Shown here in pieces: positions 8,241 to 16,621 of a DNA stretch of 40,572 nt. Position 1 is the stretch's first letter. The number at the start of each line of letters is the position of its first letter. Under the pieces are notes generated by a model. The model worked only from the letters and a program-made list of their open reading frames with translations, ran no database searches and had not been told where the DNA came from. Position numbers and translations under genes: made by a program. The DNA comes from Pseudomonadota bacterium. Lineage in GTDB: Bacteria; Pseudomonadota; Alphaproteobacteria; Sphingomonadales; Sphingomonadaceae. The DNA is taken from contig JAEZIO010000015.1 in assembly GCA_023436615.1 (NCBI GenBank), positions 1 through 40,572 of the forward strand, in the 5' to 3' direction.

Positions 8241-9116
8241 CTAAATAAGGCCAGCGTGTTCCAAGGCCGCGTCGACTGCTCGCTTCGACGCGTCGGACGC
8301 CTCGACCAGCGGGAGCCGGATCTCGGTCGGGAAATCCTGCCGGACCCGCGACAGCGCATATTTCACCGGTCCGGGCGATGCATCGGTGAACAAGGCCGTA
8401 TGCAGCGGGAACAGCCGGTCCTGGAGGTCGAGCGCTTCGTCCCAGCGGCCTTCGCGCATCGCCTTCTGGAAATTCGAGCACAGCTTGGGCGCCACGTTGG
8501 CCGTGACGGAGATGCAGCCGACACCGCCCATGGCGTTGAAGCCGAGCGCGGTCTCGTCGTTCCCTGAGAGCTGAACGAAATCCGGCCCGCAGGCGAGCCG
8601 CTGGGCGGTTACGCGCCCGAGCACGCCCGTGGCGTCCTTGACCCCGGCAATGTTCGGCAGCTTGGCGATCTCGGCCATCGTTTCGACCGAGATGTCGACG
8701 ACCGCGCGCGACGGGATGTTGTAGACGATGATCGGAAGGGCGCTGGCTTCGCTCAGCGCGCGATAGGTGGCCAGCAGCCCGGCCTGGCTCGGCTTGTTGT
8801 AATAGCCCGTCACGATGAGTGCCGCATCGGCGCCGGCTTCCTTGGCCGCGTGCAGATGCTCGATTGCCGCCGCGACATTGTTGCTGCCGCAGCCCGCAAT
8901 CACCGGGACGCGTCCGGCGGCCGCCTCGACCGTGATCTCGATGACTCGCCGCTGCTCGGCGGCGCTCATCGTCGCGCTCTCCCCGGTGGTTCCGCACGGA
9001 ACCAGGCCGTTCGATCCCTGCTCCACCTGCCACTCCACGAACGCGCGAAGTGAGTCCTCATCGACACAGTTCCCGGAAAAAGGCGTCACCAGGGCCGGTA
9101 TGGAGCCAAAAAACAT
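8241..9116 (-). CDS. dapA: 4-hydroxy-tetrahydrodipicolinate synthase
   Basis: DapA condenses pyruvate with aspartate semialdehyde, the first committed step to lysine and diaminopimelate. The 291-residue TIM-barrel protein has the Schiff-base lysine K160 (IAGVKDATG), catalytic Y132 and the T43/T44 pair in GTTGES, with R137 (IPSR) at the substrate carboxylate. Start choice: the ATG at 9116 gives MFFGSIPALVTPF, typical for the family, and has AAGGA 7-11 bases ahead; the frame extends further upstream without support. It heads the dapA-smpB-DUF2062 run and is divergent from the lytic transglycosylase gene. Confidence 0.97.
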   Translation of the reverse strand: MFFGSIPALVTPFSGNCVDEDSLRAFVEWQVEQGSNGLVPCGTTGESATMSAAEQRRVIEITVEAAAGRVPVIAGCGSNNVAAAIEHLHAAKEAGADAALIVTGYYNKPSQAGLLATYRALSEASALPIIVYNIPSRAVVDISVETMAEIAKLPNIAGVKDATGVLGRVTAQRLACGPDFVQLSGNDETALGFNAMGGVGCISVTANVAPKLCSNFQKAMREGRWDEALDLQDRLFPLHTALFTDASPGPVKYALSRVRQDFPTEIRLPLVEASDASKRAVDAALEHAGLI

Positions 9117-9159
9117 GGCCTTTTCCTTCACTTGCGAGTTGTCCGAGGGGAAGAATCCC

Positions 9160-9175
9160 GACCCCATTCAGGGTC
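9160..9175. promoter_or_regulatory. Inverted repeat between dapA and the transglycosylase
   Basis: GACCC-CATTCA-GGGTC is a perfect 5-bp inverted repeat with a 6-bp spacer, placed between two divergent cell-wall-related genes and 23 bp before the transglycosylase start. It could be an operator, but such short repeats occur by chance. Confidence 0.2.
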
Positions 9176-9197
9176 TGATAAGGAGCGGGGCAATAGT

Positions 9198-11165
9198 ATG
9201 TCCAGCATGGGCAGAGCGGCATTCATCATTCCAATCCTGCTGGCGTGCTCGGCTTCGGCCTCGGCGCAGATCCCCTCCAGCATCCTTTCGGAAGCGACGC
9301 AGGCGGCATCTGCTGTCGCCGACAACATCAACTATTCCATCGCCGACTGGCGGCGCCTTCGGCAGGGCGGCAATTACAGCTTCGCGCAATATGCCCAGTT
9401 CCTGAACTATAATGAGGACTGGCCCGGCGAGACGACCATGCGCCGGAACGCCGAAAAGGCGATGCGCGCCGGCGAGAATGCCGCCCTCGTGCTCGGATTC
9501 TACCGAAGCGAAAAGCCGAAAACCGGCAATGGCTGGAGCCGCTATGCGGAGGCGTTGAGCGCTGTCGGACGAGGCACCGAGGCGATTGCCGCAGCGAAGG
9601 AAGCCTGGGCATCGGCGGACCTGAGCCCCGCCGACGAAGCCTATATGCTCGCCCGCTTCGGCGGCAGTTTCACGCCGCAGGATCACAACCGCCGAGTCGA
9701 TGCCTTGCTGTTCGACAAGAGCGCGACGAGCGCAGCGCGACTTCTCGCATGGACGAGCGCCGACAGACGCGCAGCATTTTCGGCGCGGATCGCGATGCAG
9801 ACGCGCGCGCCGGACGCCGAAGCCCAATTCAATGCCGCGCGGCATCGCATTGGCGCCGATGCCGGCCTCATGATGGACCGCATCCGCTACCTTCGCGACG
9901 GCGGCAACGACTATTCGGCGAGAGTCCTCGCCGCGCAGCCGCATCATTTCACCGAGAAGCCGGCCGATGCGAAGCGCTGGTACGAGATGCTCGTGATCCT
10001 CGCCAATGGCGCGGTCCAGGACCGGCAGTGGCAGCTCGCCTACAATATCGCGCGCCAGCTCGACGATGCGTTCGCGCCGGGCACGCCGATCGGCGAGCAG
10101 GACTATGGCGTCCGCGATGACTACACGACCTTGTCGTGGCTCGCGGGGCGCGTGGCGCTCGACCGCATTGGAAATGCCCCCAACGCGGTCGCGATGTTCT
10201 ATCGCTATGCGCAGGGCGGCAAGTCGCTGCAGGTGGCTAGCAAGGGCTGGTACTGGGCGGGACGCGCATCGCTGGCTGCCGGCCGGCCGGGCGATGCGAG
10301 CGCCTATTTCCAGCGAGCCGCCTCCTATCCCGAGCTGTTCTACGGACAGCTCGCGCTCGAGCGGCTCGGCCGCTCCGTCACGCCGCCGGGTGCGACCCCC
10401 GTGATCGCGGCCGGAAACCCCGCCCGTGTGAGCTTCGCGCAGAAGCGGCTGGTGCAGGCGGTGAGGCAGATGACGTACAGCGGCCGCGCCGACGAGCAGA
10501 TGCAGTTCGTCCGCGCCCTCGCCGAATCGCTGAAGACACCCACGGAAAGGGCGCTCGCGGTCGAGCTCTCGCGGCAGCTCGGGCGCCAGGACCTCGCAGT
10601 GTGGGTGGCACGAGCGGCGCGCAACAACGGCGATGCCTTCTACGTCCGCGATGCCTTCCCGACGCTGCGCAGCCAGCCGCGGACTGCCTGGTCGCTGGCG
10701 CATGGAATCACGCGGCAGGAAAGCTCGTTCGACCGCAACGCGATCAGCCACGCGGGTGCTCGAGGCATGATGCAGCTGATGCCCGGAACCGCGCGCGAGC
10801 AGGCCGGCAAACTTGGCGTCGGCTACGACGTGGGTCGCCTCCACGACCCTGATTACAACGTCATGCTGGGCTCGGCCTATTTCCAGCGGATGCTCAATAC
10901 CTGGGACGGAAGCGTTCCGCTGGCCGTCGCCAGCTACAACGCTGGCTCGGGCAACGTCCGCAAATGGATCAACGCCTATGGTGACCCGCGCACGCGCAGT
11001 GTGGACGTGATCGGTTGGATCGAAGCGATCCCGTTCACCGAGACCAAAGGCTACGTCCAGCGGGTGATCGAAAACAGCGTCGTCTACGACACGCTCAGCC
11101 CGCAGCCCGCGCACCGGACGGCGCTCCACGTTTCCCGCTATCTCGGCAAGGGGACGCCGGGCTAG
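9198..11165 (+). CDS. Soluble lytic murein transglycosylase (SLT family)
   Basis: This enzyme cleaves peptidoglycan to 1,6-anhydromuropeptides in the periplasm. The 655-residue product begins with a Sec signal peptide (MSSMGRAAFIIPILLACSASASA, cut near AQIP), followed by a long alpha-helical region of about 480 residues like the superhelical ring of Slt70, then the catalytic SLT domain. The catalytic glutamate is E508 in TRQESSF; GMMQLMPGTA and VASYNAGSGNV are the other two signature motifs. The ATG at 9198 follows AAGGAG by 12 bases; the Met three codons later is an alternative. It is followed 10 bp later by greB. Confidence 0.94.
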   Translation: MSSMGRAAFIIPILLACSASASAQIPSSILSEATQAASAVADNINYSIADWRRLRQGGNYSFAQYAQFLNYNEDWPGETTMRRNAEKAMRAGENAALVLGFYRSEKPKTGNGWSRYAEALSAVGRGTEAIAAAKEAWASADLSPADEAYMLARFGGSFTPQDHNRRVDALLFDKSATSAARLLAWTSADRRAAFSARIAMQTRAPDAEAQFNAARHRIGADAGLMMDRIRYLRDGGNDYSARVLAAQPHHFTEKPADAKRWYEMLVILANGAVQDRQWQLAYNIARQLDDAFAPGTPIGEQDYGVRDDYTTLSWLAGRVALDRIGNAPNAVAMFYRYAQGGKSLQVASKGWYWAGRASLAAGRPGDASAYFQRAASYPELFYGQLALERLGRSVTPPGATPVIAAGNPARVSFAQKRLVQAVRQMTYSGRADEQMQFVRALAESLKTPTERALAVELSRQLGRQDLAVWVARAARNNGDAFYVRDAFPTLRSQPRTAWSLAHGITRQESSFDRNAISHAGARGMMQLMPGTAREQAGKLGVGYDVGRLHDPDYNVMLGSAYFQRMLNTWDGSVPLAVASYNAGSGNVRKWINAYGDPRTRSVDVIGWIEAIPFTETKGYVQRVIENSVVYDTLSPQPAHRTALHVSRYLGKGTPG

Positions 11166-11175
11166 AACGCACCCG

Positions 11176-11661
11176 ATGATCGACCCGAAGCCCCGCTTCA
11201 TAAGCCCTGACGGCCTGAAGCGGATCAAGGCGGAATATGACGAGCTGTTCGGCGTCGAGCGGCCGAAAGTCGTCGAGACGGTCTCGTGGGCGGCATCGCT
11301 CGGCGACCGTTCCGAAAACGCCGATTACCTCTACGGCAAGCGCCGGCTCCGCGAGATCGACCGCCGGCTCGCGCACCTCGCGCGCATCATGAAGGCCGCG
11401 AAAGTCGTCGATCCCGCCGAGCAGCCCACTCGGGACCAGGTCCGTTTCGGCGCAACGGTGGAGCTAGCCGACGAACAGGACGACCGGCGCACGCTGACCA
11501 TCGTCGGCGACGACGAGGCGGACGCCGCGAAAGGCTGCATCGGCTGGAGCGCCCCCTTGGCGCGGGCCCTGATCGGAGCGCGTGTCGGCGACGAGCGCAT
11601 CGTGCGCCTTCCGGCCGGCGAGAAAAGCTACGAGGTGATGAGCATCAGCTATCCCGGCTGA
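11176..11661 (+). CDS. greB: Transcription elongation factor GreB
   Basis: GreB enters the secondary channel of RNA polymerase and stimulates transcript cleavage in backtracked complexes. The 161-residue protein has the N-terminal coiled-coil finger with the acidic tip in SLGDRSENADYLYGKRRLRE, which is closer to GreB than to GreA, and a C-terminal FKBP-like domain ending in GEKSYEVMSISY. It starts 10 bp after the transglycosylase stop with little Shine-Dalgarno sequence, so it is probably translated from the shared transcript. Confidence 0.93.
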   Translation: MIDPKPRFISPDGLKRIKAEYDELFGVERPKVVETVSWAASLGDRSENADYLYGKRRLREIDRRLAHLARIMKAAKVVDPAEQPTRDQVRFGATVELADEQDDRRTLTIVGDDEADAAKGCIGWSAPLARALIGARVGDERIVRLPAGEKSYEVMSISYPG

Positions 11662-12108
11662 TCACGGAATCGATGCGACGTCGGGGCGCACGAACTCGCG
11701 CCGTGCCTCGACCGAAAACAGCCGGTTCGGCGAGTAATAGCGAAGCGGCCAGTCGCGCCGCCCCATCGGCGACAGCAGCAGCTGGTTGACCAGCTCGTAG
11801 AGCGGCTCGCGTAGATCCGCCTCGGCAAGGAACAGCCGCACGCCGCGCAAGAACACGCGCGTAATCGTCTCGTGATAGCCTTCGCTGTCGCTGTTCACCC
11901 CGCCGACGCTCTCATTGTATCTGCGGATGATCTCGGGAAGCTGCTTGTCGACATCCACGTCCGGCCGCTTCAGCAGCAGGTACGTCGTCGCGGCGAGATG
12001 CGCCTCATGAGTCCACTCCGGCCGCGGCAGCGTGCGCGCCAGCAGCCCTTCGCCGATGTGCGCGATCTCGGCGTCGGAATGGAACAGGCGGGGCGAGTAA
12101 TCGGTCAT
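11662..12108 (-). CDS. Conserved protein of unknown function
   Basis: A 148-residue soluble protein that I do not recognise by function. It contains RPEWTHEAHLAATTYLLLKRP, reduced here to its key residues W-T-H-x2-H, then a patch RRYNESVGGVNS and a terminal part with YYSPNRLFS. Conserved Trp/His residues near the N-terminus suggest a possible metal or ligand site, but this is a guess. Its stop codon abuts the greB stop with no gap. It lies 37 bp downstream of pckA on the same strand, with a hairpin between them. No signal peptide or membrane helix is visible. Confidence 0.75.
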   Translation of the reverse strand: MTDYSPRLFHSDAEIAHIGEGLLARTLPRPEWTHEAHLAATTYLLLKRPDVDVDKQLPEIIRRYNESVGGVNSDSEGYHETITRVFLRGVRLFLAEADLREPLYELVNQLLLSPMGRRDWPLRYYSPNRLFSVEARREFVRPDVASIP

Positions 12109-12126
12109 CTGATCGGGTCCTTCTGG

Positions 12127-12145
12127 GCCCGGTCAGCGACCGGGC
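12127..12145 (-). terminator. Hairpin at the end of pckA
   Basis: GCCCGGT and ACCGGGC form a perfect 7-bp stem around a 5-base loop directly at the pckA stop codon. There is no U-run, so it may be a weak or attenuating terminator, or an mRNA-stabilising 3' hairpin, ahead of the small unknown gene. Confidence 0.45.
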
Positions 12146-13761
12146 TACGCTGGTGTTGTTTGCGGTTGAGTCTTCGGCGCGGCTTGGCGGACGCCTTCGT
12201 CCACCTGGCTTTCGAATTGCGCGAAATTCTCGACGAACAGGTCGACCAGCCGGGCAGCCATGCGGTCGTACTCGTCAGGATCCGCCCAGGTGCCACGCGG
12301 GTCGAGGATCTTGTCGTCCACTCCCGGCACGCGCACCGGCACGTCGAACCCGAAATTCGGATCCTTGCGGAATTCGGCATTCTTCAGGCTGCCGTCGAGG
12401 GCGGCGTTGAGCAACGCGCGCGTTGCCTGGATAGGCATGCGCTTGCCGACGCCGTACTTGCCGCCGGTCCAGCCGGTGTTGACCAGCCAGCAATCGACTC
12501 CGCCCTTGGCGATCCGCTCCTTCAGCAAATTGCCGTAGACGGAAGGGTGACGCGGCATGAACGGCGCTCCGAAGCAGGTCGAGAAGGTCGCTTCCGGCTC
12601 GGTCACTCCAATCTCGGTCCCGGCCACCTTCGCGGTGTAGCCCGACAGGAAGTGATACATCGCCTGCTCCGGCGTGAGCTTCGCGATCGGCGGAAGTACG
12701 CCGAACGCGTCGGCGGTGAGCATCACCACGTTCTTCGGCAGTGGCCCCATGTTCTTCTCGGAAGAATTGGGAATGTAATCGATCGGGTAGGCACCGCGGC
12801 TGTTCTCGGCGAGGCTCGGGTCATCGAGGTCCAGCTCGCGGGTGTTGGGGTCGATCACGACATTTTCGAGAACGGTGCCGAAGCGCCGCGTCGTCGCGTA
12901 GATTTCCGGCTCCGCGGTCGGCGAGAGACGGATCATCTTCGCGTAGCAGCCGCCCTCGAAATTGAAGACCGCCGTGTCCGACCAGCCGTGCTCGTCGTCG
13001 CCGATGAGCGTGCGGTTCGGATCGGCCGACAGCGTCGTCTTGCCGGTGCCGCTGAGGCCGAAGAAGATCGCCGTGTCGCCGCCCGGACCGATATTCGCCG
13101 AGCAGTGCATCGGCATGATGCCCTGCGGCGGAAGCAGGAAGTTGAGCAGCCCGAAAACGGACTTCTTCATCTCGCCCGCATATGCGGTGCCCCCGATCAG
13201 GATCAGCTTCTTCGTGAAGTTGACGGCGATCACGGTCTCGCTGCGGCTGCCGTGGCGTTCGGGGTTCGCGCGGAAGCTCGGCAGGTCGATGATGGTGAAC
13301 TCCGGAACGAAGTCGGCGAGCTCCTCGGCTTCCGGGCGCACCAGCAAAGTGCGGATGAACAGGCTGTGCCACGCGAGCTCGTTGATGACCCGCACACGTA
13401 CGCGGTGTTCCGGCTGCGAGCCGCCGAACAGGTCCTGGACGAACAGTTCGTCCTTTTCGCCGAGCGCCAGCAGGAAATCCTCGTGCAGGCGGTCGAACGC
13501 CGCCGGCTCCATCGGCTTGTTTCCGTTGTTCCACCAGATGACGGAATCGGTGAGATCGTCGCGCACGGTGAACTTGTCCTTGGCGCTTCGACCCGTGTGC
13601 TTTCCGGTCTTGACGACCAGCGGGCCATGCTTCGCGAGCAGGCCTTCGCCGCGTCGAACGGCATGCTCGACCAGCGGCGCGGTCGTCAGGTTCCAGTGAA
13701 GCTCGGCAGGTGTCACGATCCCCTGCGCGTCCAGTCCGTGTCTTGCGACCCTGTCGGCCAC
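12145..13761 (-). CDS. pckA: Phosphoenolpyruvate carboxykinase (ATP)
   Basis: PEPCK converts oxaloacetate and ATP to phosphoenolpyruvate, the entry step of gluconeogenesis. The 538-residue protein is the ATP type: P-loop GLSGTGKTT at 235-243 (K241), upstream motifs KTGKHTGRSAKDKF and MHCSANIG, and downstream TGWTGGKYGVGKRM. The start is GTG at 13761 with GGAAGGGA ahead of it. It is divergent from chvI; in Agrobacterium and relatives pckA also sits next to chvI-chvG and responds to that system, so similar control is likely here. A sigma70-like promoter lies at 13833-13862. Confidence 0.97.
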   Translation of the reverse strand: MADRVARHGLDAQGIVTPAELHWNLTTAPLVEHAVRRGEGLLAKHGPLVVKTGKHTGRSAKDKFTVRDDLTDSVIWWNNGNKPMEPAAFDRLHEDFLLALGEKDELFVQDLFGGSQPEHRVRVRVINELAWHSLFIRTLLVRPEAEELADFVPEFTIIDLPSFRANPERHGSRSETVIAVNFTKKLILIGGTAYAGEMKKSVFGLLNFLLPPQGIMPMHCSANIGPGGDTAIFFGLSGTGKTTLSADPNRTLIGDDEHGWSDTAVFNFEGGCYAKMIRLSPTAEPEIYATTRRFGTVLENVVIDPNTRELDLDDPSLAENSRGAYPIDYIPNSSEKNMGPLPKNVVMLTADAFGVLPPIAKLTPEQAMYHFLSGYTAKVAGTEIGVTEPEATFSTCFGAPFMPRHPSVYGNLLKERIAKGGVDCWLVNTGWTGGKYGVGKRMPIQATRALLNAALDGSLKNAEFRKDPNFGFDVPVRVPGVDDKILDPRGTWADPDEYDRMAARLVDLFVENFAQFESQVDEGVRQAAPKTQPQTTPA

Positions 13762-13832
13762 CTTTTTCCCTTCCAGAATATGAATAGCGGCGGCGACCCT
13801 TCGGCAGCCGCCGCATGTGCTGTTGCAAAGCG

Positions 13833-13862
13833 CCTATAGACCCGAAAAAGTTGCCCGGTCAA
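13833..13862 (-). promoter_or_regulatory. Sigma70-type promoter for pckA
   Basis: On the minus strand TTGACC (13857-13862) and TATAGG (13833-13838) are 18 bp apart, giving a predicted leader of about 65 nt before the GTG. The layout matches the M13 peptidase promoter at 6114-6143. Confidence 0.7.
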
Positions 13863-13877
13863 AAGCCGAGGTGCCGC

Positions 13878-13906
13878 TTGTCTGCCTAACAACCGGCGCG
13901 TAAGCC
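13878..13906 (+). promoter_or_regulatory. Candidate chvI promoter
   Basis: TTGTCT (13878-13883) and TAAGCC (13901-13906) are 17 bp apart, 19 bp before the chvI ATG. The -10 match is poor, so this is only a candidate. Confidence 0.3.
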
Positions 13907-13924
13907 CCGCGGCGGACCGTCCGA

Positions 13925-14632
13925 ATGAGCCACGTAATCGCGCTGGTCGACGATGACCGCAACATCCTGACCTCGGTGTCGATCGCTCTCCAGTCGGAGG
14001 GCTTCATTACGCGAGTCTATTCCGACGGCGATACTGCGCTCAAAGCGCTAGCCGACAACCCGCCGGACCTTGGCGTGTTCGACATCAAGATGCCGAAGAT
14101 GGACGGCATGGAGCTGCTTCGGCGCCTTCGCGAGTTCAGCGCGATGCCGGTGATCTTCCTGACATCGAAGGACGACGAGCTGGACGAGGCGCTGGGCCTC
14201 GCAATGGGCGCCGACGACTACATTTCCAAGCCGTTCTCCCAACGGCTGCTACTCGCGCGCATCCGCGCGATACTTCGGCGCCAGGAGCTCGCCAGGAACG
14301 AGTCAGTGCCCTCGGCTGAGGAAGAGCCCGAGCTCCTCGTCCGCGGCAAGCTGACGATGGATCCGGCCCGCCACAAGGTGAAATGGGACGGAAAGGACGT
14401 GGTCCTCACGGTCACGGAGTTCCTGATCCTGGAGGCGCTTGCCCAGCGCCCGGGAGTGGTCAAGAACCGCAACCAGCTGCTGGACACGGCCTATCAGGAG
14501 GACGTCTACGTCGACGACCGAACGATCGACAGTCACATCAAACGCATTCGCCGCAAGTTCCGGGCCGTGGATCCCGACTTCGATGCGATCGATACGCTCT
14601 ATGGCGTCGGTTACCGCTTCGAAGAGCGATAA
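13925..14632 (+). CDS. chvI: Response regulator ChvI (OmpR family)
   Basis: ChvI is the DNA-binding regulator of the ChvG/ChvI (ExoS/ChvI) envelope and acid-stress system of alphaproteobacteria. The 235-residue protein has a receiver domain (acidic pocket D9-D11, phospho-Asp53 in FDIKMPKMDG, T80, K102) and a C-terminal winged helix with the recognition region near DDRTIDSHIKRIRRKF. The start ATG has only weak ribosome-site similarity. The chvG start lies inside its 3' end. Position opposite pckA and ahead of chvG-hprK supports the name. Confidence 0.95.
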   Translation: MSHVIALVDDDRNILTSVSIALQSEGFITRVYSDGDTALKALADNPPDLGVFDIKMPKMDGMELLRRLREFSAMPVIFLTSKDDELDEALGLAMGADDYISKPFSQRLLLARIRAILRRQELARNESVPSAEEEPELLVRGKLTMDPARHKVKWDGKDVVLTVTEFLILEALAQRPGVVKNRNQLLDTAYQEDVYVDDRTIDSHIKRIRRKFRAVDPDFDAIDTLYGVGYRFEER

Positions 14633-16178
14633 ACCGCGCAAGAGACAGCGCGTACCCCGTCCCTGGGCGGGGAGATGGACGCTCGCCTGGCGGATTCTCG
14701 CGGTCAACATCCTGACCGTCCTCATCCTCGCGCTGGGAGTCATCTATCTCGATGCATTCCGGAACAAGCTGAGTAAGGAGCGAATCCACCGGACCGAGCG
14801 CGAGGCCCAGATTACGGCCACTGTCGCGGCCTTGCTGCCGCCCCACCAACGAGCGCAGGCTCTTGGCGCGATCGGCGGCGCGACCCGCAGCCGAATTCGC
14901 CTTTACGGCCCCGATGGCCGCCTGGTCGCAGACAGCTGGTCCGTGACGGGCCCGACCTACGAGCTTCGCGATCCGAGCAAGGAAGGCTGGACGAAGAACG
15001 TCGCGCGAGCGCTCGACAAAGGGTTCAACGCGCTGGTTGGAGCCGGCTCGGCTCCCGAGTTCGCCGAGCCTGCACAGGACACCATCCGCGCGTGGCCGGA
15101 AGCGGAGCAGGCGCGGCAGGCACGAGCGGTGACGAGCAACGTCCGCCAGGCGCCCGACCTAACTCCAGTCCTGTCGGCCGCCGCGCCCGTCGACGGCGGC
15201 GCCGTGCTGGTCACGTCCAACGAACGGAGCCTGACGCGCTCGATGAGAAGCCAGCGCGCGGCGCTCGGCCTTGCCATGGCCTTTTCGATCCTCGTGTCGG
15301 TGCTGCTGTCGCTGTTCCTCGCCCGAACCATCGTCAGGCCGCTGCGGCGGATCGCGCTTGCTGCGCACCGCGTTCGCCTTGGCCGGGCGCGTGAAGTGCG
15401 AGTGCCACGCCTGCCGTCGCGCCGCGATGAAATCGGCCTCCTGGCGCGGTCCGTTTCCGACATGAGCCAATCGCTGCGGCAGCGGATCGACAATATCGAA
15501 GCGTTCGCCGCTGACGTGACCCATGAGCTCAAGAACCCGCTCGCCTCGCTTCGCTCCGCGCTCGACGGGCTCGAATCCGTCAAGGACGAGAAGCTTCGTT
15601 CGCGCCTCAGCGAAGTGGCGCGAGAAGACGTCATGCGCCTCGATCGTCTCATCGGCGACATCAGCGAAGCGGCGCGCACCGACGCGCAGCTTGCGCGCGC
15701 GCGATTCGAGCCGGTCGACCTCGGCCCCCTGATCGAGCAGTTGGTGGCCAGCTGGGACGCCCGCCGCGAACGCGGCGACGCGCGCGTCGCTTATGCGCGT
15801 CCGCGCAAAGACAGCGCGGTCGTCATGGGCGACCCGGCGCGGCTTGCTCGTGCGATCGACAATCTGCTCGACAACGCGATCAGCTTTTCCCCGCCAGGAG
15901 GGCTGGTCGAGATTGCCGCCTCCAGGGTCGGCAACGAGGTGCGCATTCGGATCGACGACGAAGGACCCGGCGTGCCGCCCGAAGCGCGCGAAGCGATCTT
16001 CAACCGCTTCCATTCGATACGCCCCGAAAACGAGGACTTCGGCCGCCATTCGGGCTTGGGGCTGGCGATCGCCAAGGCTATCGTCGATGGGCATGACGGC
16101 CAGATCAGCGTCTACGACCGCGACGATGCGCCTTCCGGCGCGCGGTTCATCATCTCTCTTCCCGCGGTAGAGCAGTGA
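14601..16178 (+). CDS. chvG: Sensor histidine kinase ChvG
   Basis: ChvG is the membrane sensor partner of ChvI. The 525-residue protein (from the ATG at 14601) has a basic N-terminus, a first membrane helix (RILAVNILTVLILALGVIYL region, residues about 30-50), a periplasmic domain, a second helix near residues 225-245, a HAMP linker, a HisKA domain with H308 (VTHELKNPL) and an ATPase domain (NLLDNAISF, DEGPGVP, GLGLAIAK). The open frame continues upstream through chvI in another frame; 14601 is the last reasonable ATG and gives a 32-bp overlap with chvI, which implies translational coupling. The true start is the least certain point. Confidence 0.93.
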   Translation: MASVTASKSDKPRKRQRVPRPWAGRWTLAWRILAVNILTVLILALGVIYLDAFRNKLSKERIHRTEREAQITATVAALLPPHQRAQALGAIGGATRSRIRLYGPDGRLVADSWSVTGPTYELRDPSKEGWTKNVARALDKGFNALVGAGSAPEFAEPAQDTIRAWPEAEQARQARAVTSNVRQAPDLTPVLSAAAPVDGGAVLVTSNERSLTRSMRSQRAALGLAMAFSILVSVLLSLFLARTIVRPLRRIALAAHRVRLGRAREVRVPRLPSRRDEIGLLARSVSDMSQSLRQRIDNIEAFAADVTHELKNPLASLRSALDGLESVKDEKLRSRLSEVAREDVMRLDRLIGDISEAARTDAQLARARFEPVDLGPLIEQLVASWDARRERGDARVAYARPRKDSAVVMGDPARLARAIDNLLDNAISFSPPGGLVEIAASRVGNEVRIRIDDEGPGVPPEAREAIFNRFHSIRPENEDFGRHSGLGLAIAKAIVDGHDGQISVYDRDDAPSGARFIISLPAVEQ

Positions 16179-16621
16179 CCCATGCCCGAGGGCTTTCGAG
16201 CGAAACCGTCCATGCGAGCTGCGTGGCGCGAGACGGACGGGCGGTGCTCATCACCGGGCGATCCGGGTCCGGGAAGTCCGATCTCTCGCTTCGCCTGCTC
16301 GATCGTGGCTTCACGCTCGTCAGCGACGATCAAACGATTGTCCGACGAGACGGCGACCGCTTGCTGGCCTCGTCGCCCGCGCGGATTGCCGGCAAGATCG
16401 AGATTCGCGGGATCGGCATCCTCGACGTCGAAACGGCAAGCGATGTTCCGGTAGCCTTGCTGGTCGAACTGACGGGAGACATCGAAAGGCTGCCGGAGGA
16501 CGTACGGGAGCGGACCATGCTCGGCGTCCAGGTGCCGCTGATCACCGTCGACGCGATGACGGCTTCCGCCGCGGCCAAGGTCGCGCTGGCGCTCGACCGG
16601 CTCGGATTGCCCATCTCGTGA
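16175..16621 (+). CDS. hprK: HPr kinase/phosphorylase, short alphaproteobacterial form
   Basis: HprK phosphorylates and dephosphorylates the regulatory serine of HPr. At 148 residues this is the short form that has only the catalytic domain. The P-loop is GRSGSGKSD (K34, S35), and IEIRGIGILDV is the HprK signature region. Start is GTG at 16175, overlapping the chvG TGA in a GTGA block. Lying between chvG and rapZ, it links the PTS-Ntr branch to the two-component system. In alphaproteobacteria this family acts on the PTS-Ntr HPr rather than on a sugar-transport PTS. Confidence 0.95.
   Translation: MTHARGLSSETVHASCVARDGRAVLITGRSGSGKSDLSLRLLDRGFTLVSDDQTIVRRDGDRLLASSPARIAGKIEIRGIGILDVETASDVPVALLVELTGDIERLPEDVRERTMLGVQVPLITVDAMTASAAAKVALALDRLGLPIS

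Noticed and set aside
9168..11228. A 686-codon minus-strand open frame opposite the lytic transglycosylase
   Set aside because: The plus-strand frame has a signal peptide and all SLT motifs; the antisense frame has none.
11872..13839. A long plus-strand open frame opposite pckA
   Set aside because: It mirrors pckA codons, has no domain signature and no ribosome site, so it is a shadow frame.
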